A stretch of 11,458 nt of DNA from Betaproteobacteria bacterium (GTDB lineage Bacteria > Pseudomonadota > Gammaproteobacteria > Burkholderiales > Burkholderiaceae_E): assembly GCA_016868095.1 (NCBI GenBank), contig VGHV01000047.1, positions 1 through 11,458 of the forward strand, read 5' to 3'. Shown in pieces: positions 7,394-11,458 of the stretch (positions within the stretch are counted from its first letter, which is position 1; the number at the start of each line of letters is the position of its first letter). The position numbers were made by a program, and so were the translations under genes. The notes below the pieces were generated by a model, which was given only the letters and a program-made list of their open reading frames with translations, did no database searches and had not been told where the DNA came from.

Positions 7394-7413
7394 ACTAAGC
7401 CGAGTGGTTTAGT
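7394..7413. promoter_or_regulatory. Candidate operator or leader hairpin
   Basis: ACTAAGCC (7394-7401) faces GGTTTAGT (7406-7413) across the 4-base spacer GAGT. As RNA this is an 8-pair stem with one G-U pair; as DNA it is a near-perfect dyad with one mismatch. No T-run follows on either strand, so it is not an intrinsic terminator. Its position, 65 bases before the CoA-transferase start and 95 from the binding-protein start, suits a regulator site. Confidence 0.35.
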
Positions 7414-7462
7414 ACTTGGGCTGATTGTGCATACAAACGGTGCCGTTCGTGGAACATTATTG

Positions 7463-7470
7463 AAGGAGGT
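7463..7470 (+). promoter_or_regulatory. Strong ribosome binding site of the CoA-transferase gene
   Basis: AAGGAGGT is a near-complete match to the anti-Shine-Dalgarno sequence and sits 7 bases before the ATG at 7478. It fixes the start and contrasts with the downstream MATE gene, which has no such site. Confidence 0.85.
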
Positions 7471-7477
7471 TTAAATC

Positions 7478-8683
7478 ATGGCCTTGCCCTTGGAAGGCGT
7501 TCGGGTGCTTGATCTAACGAGCGTGATGGCTGGACCTTATTGCAGCATGCTGCTTGGCGATATGGGGGCAGACGTTATTAAAATCGAATCGTTTCCGGAT
7601 GGCGATACGTCACGTGCTTTCGTCCCTCAAATCCGCGGCGAATCCTATTGCTTCACGGTTTTGAATCGAAATAAGCGAAGTCTTGCGATCGATATGAAAT
7701 CAGCGAAGGGCCGCAATATTGTGTATCAACTCGCAAAGCGCGCCGACATCATCACAGAGAACTTTCGTCCGGGTGTGGTCAAAAAGCTGGGCCTCGACTA
7801 CGAAACGCTGCGCCAACACAATTCAGGTCTCGTTTATGCCTCGATGTCGGGATTCGGACAAACAGGACCTTATGCTGGTCGTGGGGGCTATGACATCATT
7901 GCCCAGGGTATGTCGGGCATCATGATGATGACGGGTGAGCCAGGCGGCAGGCCAGCCAAGGTTGGCATCGCGATGAATGATATAGCGAGCGGTGTGACCG
8001 CACTTTATGCGATTTTGGGGGCTTACATCAGTCGTCTGCGAAGCGGTCAGGGGCAGTATGTTGAGACCTCCTTGCTCGAGGCAGGACTAGCCTGGTCACA
8101 ATGGGAGTTTGGTGCATTTTTTGGTGCCGGCGAATTGCCGGCTGCCATGGGTACAAGACATCGCCGAGCAGCGCCCTATCAGGCTTACCGCACGAGTGAT
8201 GGCTATGTAACGGTTGGTGCAAACAACGAAAAGCTCTGGCGAGCCTTTTGTGAGCAGGTTTGCGCAAGCCCGCATTGGCTATCAGATCCACGCTATGCCA
8301 GCAATGCACTTCGTGTGCAGCATGCCGATGCTTTGCAGGCAGACATCGAGGCAGTGTTTACAAGCCATCCGACCGCGCATTGGGTTGAAGCGCTTGATGC
8401 TGCCGCTGTGCCGGGCGGTCCGGTTTATAGCTACCAGCAAGTCTTTGATGACCCCCACGTCAAAGCTAGGGCGATGGTGGTTGAGATGGAACATCCGATC
8501 ATGGGCACGATCAAGACCTTTGGCTCACCTGTTAAGAGCAGCGGCGAGTTGGTTTCAATCCGCCGGGCTGCGCCGTGGTTGGGACAGCACAGTGAAGAAA
8601 TCCTGCGCTCGCTCGGCATTGCTGAGGACGAAATAAAGTCCTTGTTCGATGAGGCCATTATTTTTGACCGACAACGCGTTTAG
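7478..8683 (+). CDS. Family III CoA-transferase (CaiB/BaiF family)
   Basis: This 401-residue protein has the family III CoA-transferase pattern from end to end. The N terminus reads GVRVLDLTSVMAGPYCSMLLGDMGADVIKIE, then NRNKRSLAIDMKSAKGR, NFRPGVVKKLGLDYETL, SGFGQTGPY and GGYDIIAQGMSG. The catalytic aspartate that forms the acyl-anhydride intermediate is D168 in AMNDIASG, matching Asp169 of formyl-CoA transferase. Length is normal. Relatives move CoA between succinyl-, acetyl- or formyl-CoA and an organic acid, including malate, citramalate and mesaconate enzymes of the 3-hydroxypropionate cycle. It is the first gene of a rightward unit divergent from the importer-hydratase-lyase operon, so it may activate the hydrated acid for the CitE-like lyase at 26-1033. 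The family is certain; the acid and CoA donor are inferred. Confidence 0.93.
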   Translation: MALPLEGVRVLDLTSVMAGPYCSMLLGDMGADVIKIESFPDGDTSRAFVPQIRGESYCFTVLNRNKRSLAIDMKSAKGRNIVYQLAKRADIITENFRPGVVKKLGLDYETLRQHNSGLVYASMSGFGQTGPYAGRGGYDIIAQGMSGIMMMTGEPGGRPAKVGIAMNDIASGVTALYAILGAYISRLRSGQGQYVETSLLEAGLAWSQWEFGAFFGAGELPAAMGTRHRRAAPYQAYRTSDGYVTVGANNEKLWRAFCEQVCASPHWLSDPRYASNALRVQHADALQADIEAVFTSHPTAHWVEALDAAAVPGGPVYSYQQVFDDPHVKARAMVVEMEHPIMGTIKTFGSPVKSSGELVSIRRAAPWLGQHSEEILRSLGIAEDEIKSLFDEAIIFDRQRV

Positions 8684-10027
8684 ATGCGACTAGCGCTTCC
8701 GTTGTTGCTCGAGCTGAGCTTGGGCGTGGCAGCGGGTGTTCTCGGGACCGTTCTTGCTGGGCAGATCGCTGATGCTTCGGCAGCTGCGTTTGCGCTGTCG
8801 ATGCAGTTTTTCCACACAGCCTTTTTGCTTTTTCGCATCGTCGGCGCAGGCATTAGTGTGGTGCTGTCTCAACAACTTGGTTATAACAATCCGATCGCTG
8901 CAGAAACCGCTGCGAGAACAGCCCTGCTGGCAAGTTTTGTTATGGGTTTGATGGCTGCGGCTGTGCTGTGGTTTGGGTCAGACCCCTTGCTCTTGCACTT
9001 TGAAGTACCCGAAGAGGTCCGATTGCAGGCCAAGCCGCTCATGTTGTGGCTCGCCCCTTGTGTGCTCTTAGATGCCTTGGTTGTTGCTATGGCCTCGGTC
9101 ATGCGCGCGCATCTTTTTGCAGTCCAAAGCTTACGCGTCATGATGTTGATGCACTTATGCCATTGGGGCCTGGCCTGGCTGCTTATGTCGGGGAGCTTTG
9201 GTCTGAGCGGCTTTGCGATGGCATCGCTTCTCTCAAGAATCTTAAGCCTTGTATTGCTCACCCGATGTTGGGATCGCTACCTGGGTATTAAGACCGTTTG
9301 GCTAACCCGGCCGACGCTGGATCAAGCCTCGTTTCGGGCAATTTTGCGGATTGGACTGCCTGGTGCGGCCGAAAATGCTGTTTGGCGCTTGGGGTTCATG
9401 GCATCGGTTGCGGCGGCGTCACAGCTGGGAACGACGGCACTTGCAACCCAGGCTTATGTTCTTCAATTTAATACCGTGATTTTGTTAGCCGGATTCGCTA
9501 TGGGCCTGGCTGCAGAGATCTTGGTTGGTCGCTTACTTGGCGCGGGCAATCTTCGTGAGGCGCATGGGCTTGTCAAGCGGGTCACATGGATGAGTTTGGC
9601 TATATCGGGTGCTGTTTCAGTCGTTGTAGCGCTCGCAGGTCCATGGCTTTTTCCGCTATTGACAGATGATCAGACCATTCGTGATGAGGCTATCCGATTG
9701 TTATGGATTTCGGTTCTTCTTGAAACGGGACGCAGCTTTAACCTCGTACTCATCGGATCATTACGTGCCGTAGGAGACGTTCGCTATCCTCTGTATTCGG
9801 GGCTGCCTTCAGTGCTCTTATTGCTTGCAGGTGGGAGCTGGCTTTTCGGTGTGCATTGGGGCTGGGGGCTTAGCGGGATTTGGCTTGCTTACGCAGCCGA
9901 TGAGTGGGCGCGCGGCTTGTTGGTCTGGCGACGGTGGCTAAAACTGCAATGGCTATCCGCGGCACGACACAGTCTTCAACGCATCCGGTCTGAAAAAAGG
10001 GGGCCTGAAGTCCAGGCCCCCGAATGA
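8684..10027 (+). CDS. MATE-family multidrug/metabolite efflux transporter
   Basis: This 447-residue polytopic membrane protein resembles NorM/DinF-type MATE exporters, which use H+ or Na+ gradients to expel small molecules. It shows about twelve hydrophobic segments in two halves; the second begins near GLPGAAENAVWRLGF. MATE-like features include LALPLLLELSLG at the start, AGISVVLSQQLGYNN, and the second-half GFAMGLAAEILVGRLLGAGN block. Its ATG directly follows the TAG of the CoA-transferase gene in the same reading frame, with no ribosome binding site, so it probably depends on coupled re-initiation. The final ten or so codons lie within a terminator for the opposite strand. Association with the acid-catabolism genes might mean export of a product or a toxic analogue, but the link is only positional. 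Confidence 0.88.
   Translation: MRLALPLLLELSLGVAAGVLGTVLAGQIADASAAAFALSMQFFHTAFLLFRIVGAGISVVLSQQLGYNNPIAAETAARTALLASFVMGLMAAAVLWFGSDPLLLHFEVPEEVRLQAKPLMLWLAPCVLLDALVVAMASVMRAHLFAVQSLRVMMLMHLCHWGLAWLLMSGSFGLSGFAMASLLSRILSLVLLTRCWDRYLGIKTVWLTRPTLDQASFRAILRIGLPGAAENAVWRLGFMASVAAASQLGTTALATQAYVLQFNTVILLAGFAMGLAAEILVGRLLGAGNLREAHGLVKRVTWMSLAISGAVSVVVALAGPWLFPLLTDDQTIRDEAIRLLWISVLLETGRSFNLVLIGSLRAVGDVRYPLYSGLPSVLLLLAGGSWLFGVHWGWGLSGIWLAYAADEWARGLLVWRRWLKLQWLSAARHSLQRIRSEKRGPEVQAPE
9991..10021 (-). terminator. Intrinsic terminator of the glutathione transferase gene, inside the MATE 3' end
   Basis: GGGGGCCTG (9999-10007) and CAGGCCCCC (10013-10021) form a perfect 9-base GC-rich stem with a 5-base loop. 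Read on the minus strand it is followed at once by six T residues (9998-9993), the classic rho-independent form, and lies about 145 bases past the stop of the leftward gene. On the plus strand the stem is followed only by a weak CTTTTC run, so termination of the MATE transcript would be less efficient. The whole element is in the MATE coding sequence, just before its stop. Confidence 0.85.
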
Positions 10028-10090
10028 TCGCTTTTCCCGCGATACAGCCTAGGCGCAACAGCACGCTCGCGTCTCATGCAGACGCCCGAC

Positions 10091-10113
10091 AACCGACGCC
10101 AAGGGCGTTGGTT
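10091..10113. other. Hairpin between the terminator and the glutathione transferase gene
   Basis: AACCGACGCC (10091-10100) pairs with GGCGTTGGTT (10104-10113) across a 3-base loop, giving ten pairs including one G-U. No T-run follows on either strand. It lies in the 137-base gap 10028-10164, otherwise featureless apart from an A/T-rich stretch at 10131-10160. It may shape the 3' end of either transcript; no function can be assigned. Confidence 0.4.
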
Positions 10114-10164
10114 AAAGACTGCACATCAAGTGTAACCAAAGTTAAGTAAATGTAAAATAACCGC

Positions 10165-10794
10165 TTACTTTAAAGGGACGGCGAAGCCTCGTTGAACCGC
10201 AGGTCGATCCATCATGCGCTGGTACCAGGCCTGAACCTTGGGGAATTCTGCCAAGTCAACCTGATGACGTGGATGACGCCAAACCCAGCCAAGAATTGCA
10301 AAATCTGCAATCGAGAGTTCTTGGGCAAAGTAGGGGACTTCAGCCAGACGGCGATCCATGACGCCATAAAGTCTGCGAGTTTCACGACTGAAGCGTTGCA
10401 AACCGTAGCGTTGATCTTCGATCTTTTCGAGTCCGAGAAAATGGTGTACCTGCCCAGGCATCGGACCAAAGCCGCCCATTTGGAACATGAGCCATTCATA
10501 GGCCTGGATGCGCAGCCTCGGGTCTTGTGGCAAAAATCGCTTGGTCTTCTCGGCGAGATAAAGAAGGATGGCTCCCGACTCGAACACGTGGATCGGCTCG
10601 CCGGCAGGACCGTCAAGATCGGTTATGGCAGGGATTTTATTGTTGGGGCTGATGGCCAAAAAGCTGGGTTTGAACTGCTCGTCCTTGGTGATGTTAACCA
10701 CCTCGACCCGGTAGTTGAGTTCCATTTCCTCAAGTGCGACCGAGATCTTGCGAGCGTTTGGGGTGTCAAAAGCAAAAAGCGTTATGCGTGCCAC
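10165..10794 (-). CDS. Nu-class glutathione transferase / disulfide-bond oxidoreductase (YfcG/YghU-like)
   Basis: This 209-residue protein has the two-domain GST fold. The thioredoxin-like half (1 to about 85) includes TPNARKISVALEEMELNYRV, with T11 and N13 in the position used by YfcG to bind glutathione, ISPNNKIPAI (48-57) with the cis-proline P55, and FESGAILLYLAEKT (71-84). The helical half contains QMGGFGPMPGQVHHF (105-119) and the SIADFA N-capping box (161-166). These match the E. coli YfcG/YghU group, which reduces disulfides with two bound glutathiones and has little classical transferase activity. Translation starts at GTG (10794), with AAGGA 8 bases before it. The gene is monocistronic, divergent from the transketolase gene, and ends at the terminator inside the MATE gene. 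A role in thiol redox or detoxification is likely; the physiological substrate is unknown. Confidence 0.92.
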   Translation of the reverse strand: MARITLFAFDTPNARKISVALEEMELNYRVEVVNITKDEQFKPSFLAISPNNKIPAITDLDGPAGEPIHVFESGAILLYLAEKTKRFLPQDPRLRIQAYEWLMFQMGGFGPMPGQVHHFLGLEKIEDQRYGLQRFSRETRRLYGVMDRRLAEVPYFAQELSIADFAILGWVWRHPRHQVDLAEFPKVQAWYQRMMDRPAVQRGFAVPLK

Positions 10795-10871
10795 GTGGAT
10801 TTCCTTGAAGATGCAAACAAGTGCGCATGCTAACGCTTTGCGCGATGATCGATGTTTTGGAGATCACACCC

Positions 10872-11458
10872 ATGGACTTGAGGGCAGAAAGTAAGCTCGA
10901 GCAATTGCGCCTTCATGCACGCGACATACGCTGTGCCTCGATGCGCGCCTTAAGGGCGGCTGGGTCTGGCCATGTGGGCGGTGCCATGTCAGCCGCCGAT
11001 CTACTGGCCGCGCTTTACTTCGATTGGCTAAGGATTGACCCAAGCCAGCCCAATTGGCCCGATCGTGATCGATTCGTGCTGTCAAAAGGCCATGGCAACG
11101 CAGCGCTGTCAGCTGTGCTTGCGCTTGCTGGCTTTTTCCCGCTTGAAGACCTGGATCGCTTCTATGGGATGGCTTCACCGCTTGGTATGCATCCTGATAT
11201 CAAGGTGCCAGGTATGGAAATGAGTACCGGCGGCTTAGGTCATGGACTGTCGATTGGCGTGGGCATGGCGCTTGGTGCAGCGCGACAGGCAAGAGCATTT
11301 CGTACGGTGGTGATGCTCGGTGACGGTGAACTCCAAGAGGGCTCAAACTGGGAAGCAGCGATGAGTGCGGCACATTTCAAGCTCAATCAGTTGCTTGCCA
11401 TTGTCGATTTCAACAAGGTCCAACAAAGTGGCGATGTAGCCACGATGATGCAACTCGA
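10872..11458 (+). CDS. Transketolase N-terminal subunit (partial, runs off the right edge)
   Basis: The first 195 codons of a thiamine diphosphate-binding transketolase N-terminal half are present. Visible marks are SGHVGGAMSAADLLAALYF (32-50), KGHGNAALSAVL (72-83), STGGLGHGLSIGVGMALGA (118-136) and the diphosphate/Mg motif GDGELQEGSNWEAA (150-163) ending with DFN (179-181, the N being a metal ligand). An open 5' end without extra N-terminal sequence, and similarity to the split-type subunits, suggest that a separate C-terminal subunit gene follows outside the window; a full-length transketolase is not excluded. The ATG at 10872 is preferred because GGAG lies 9 bases before it. In-frame ATGs at 10827 and 10845 lack such a site. 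Split transketolases occur in sugar-phosphate or catabolic operons; the role here cannot be told. Confidence 0.88.
   Translation, partial: MDLRAESKLEQLRLHARDIRCASMRALRAAGSGHVGGAMSAADLLAALYFDWLRIDPSQPNWPDRDRFVLSKGHGNAALSAVLALAGFFPLEDLDRFYGMASPLGMHPDIKVPGMEMSTGGLGHGLSIGVGMALGAARQARAFRTVVMLGDGELQEGSNWEAAMSAAHFKLNQLLAIVDFNKVQQSGDVATMMQL

Larger units (their letters stand above)
7299..7477. promoter_or_regulatory. Divergent control region between importer operon and CoA-transferase genes
   Basis: The 179 bases hold the start signals of two divergent units. The leftward operon has AGGAG 8 bases before its ATG, and the rightward unit has a very strong site near 7463. No convincing -35/-10 pair was found on either strand. 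Several symmetric elements stand out: an 8-base stem with a 4-base loop at 7394-7413, TTGT-N4-ACAA at 7425-7436, the perfect short dyad GATGC-TTC-GCATC at 7373-7385, and a 9-base direct repeat AGTGGTTTA at 7318-7326 and 7403-7411. Shared regulation of both units from here is inferred from the arrangement; no regulator gene lies in the window. Confidence 0.6.

Noticed and set aside
7407..7435. Sigma-70 promoter ending in CATACA before the CoA-transferase gene
   Set aside because: The -10-like hexamer matches only three of six positions and no acceptable -35 lies at the right spacing.
10192..10833. A 213-codon plus-strand open frame opposite the glutathione transferase gene
   Set aside because: It is a shadow frame: the minus-strand frame carries complete GST motifs, and the plus-strand translation shows no recognisable domain.

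Overview
The window looks like a piece of a proteobacterial chromosome, most likely from a betaproteobacterium of the order Burkholderiales. This is inferred from gene content: a Tat-exported NMT1/taurine-type binding protein, a family III CoA-transferase, a CitE-like lyase and a LeuCD paralogue clustered together. Base composition is moderate. No RNA gene, insertion sequence, CRISPR array or phage gene was seen. Coding density is very high and no gene-free stretch exceeds about 180 bases.

Layout. A CitE-like (HpcH/HpaI superfamily) lyase gene runs rightward at 26-1033. Its 3' end overlaps, tail to tail, the end of a seven-gene leftward operon (7298 down to 975). In transcription order the operon encodes a Tat-signal substrate-binding protein, an ABC ATPase, two different ABC permeases, an isocitrate lyase/PEP mutase superfamily lyase with a KKCGH motif, and the large (LeuC-like) and small (LeuD-like) subunits of an aconitase-superfamily hydro-lyase. 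Most junctions are stop/start overlaps, so the genes are very probably co-transcribed and translationally coupled. A 179-base divergent control region (7299-7477) separates this operon from a rightward pair: a family III (CaiB/BaiF) CoA-transferase and a MATE-family exporter joined by TAG-ATG. A strong terminator on the minus strand lies inside the 3' end of the MATE gene and ends a leftward Nu-class (YfcG-like) glutathione transferase gene. The window closes with the 5' part of a rightward split transketolase N-terminal subunit gene.

How the genes may work together. The ABC importer, hydro-lyase, KKCGH lyase, CoA-transferase and CitE-like lyase form a coherent set for uptake and breakdown of a small, probably branched di- or tricarboxylate. 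Two routes fit the families. (a) Hydration of an unsaturated methyl-branched diacid (citraconate- or dimethylmaleate-like) to a 2-methylmalate-type acid, then direct cleavage by the KKCGH lyase to pyruvate plus acetate or propionate; dimethylmaleate hydratase plus 2,3-dimethylmalate lyase of Eubacterium barkeri nicotinate fermentation is the precedent. (b) The same hydration, activation by the CoA-transferase, and cleavage of a citramalyl-CoA-like thioester by the CitE-like lyase to pyruvate plus acyl-CoA. The substrate cannot be read from sequence. The LeuC/LeuD pair has no leuA or leuB beside it and departs from canonical LeuD at several motif positions, which argues against a role in leucine synthesis. 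The glutathione transferase and transketolase genes look like unrelated neighbours.
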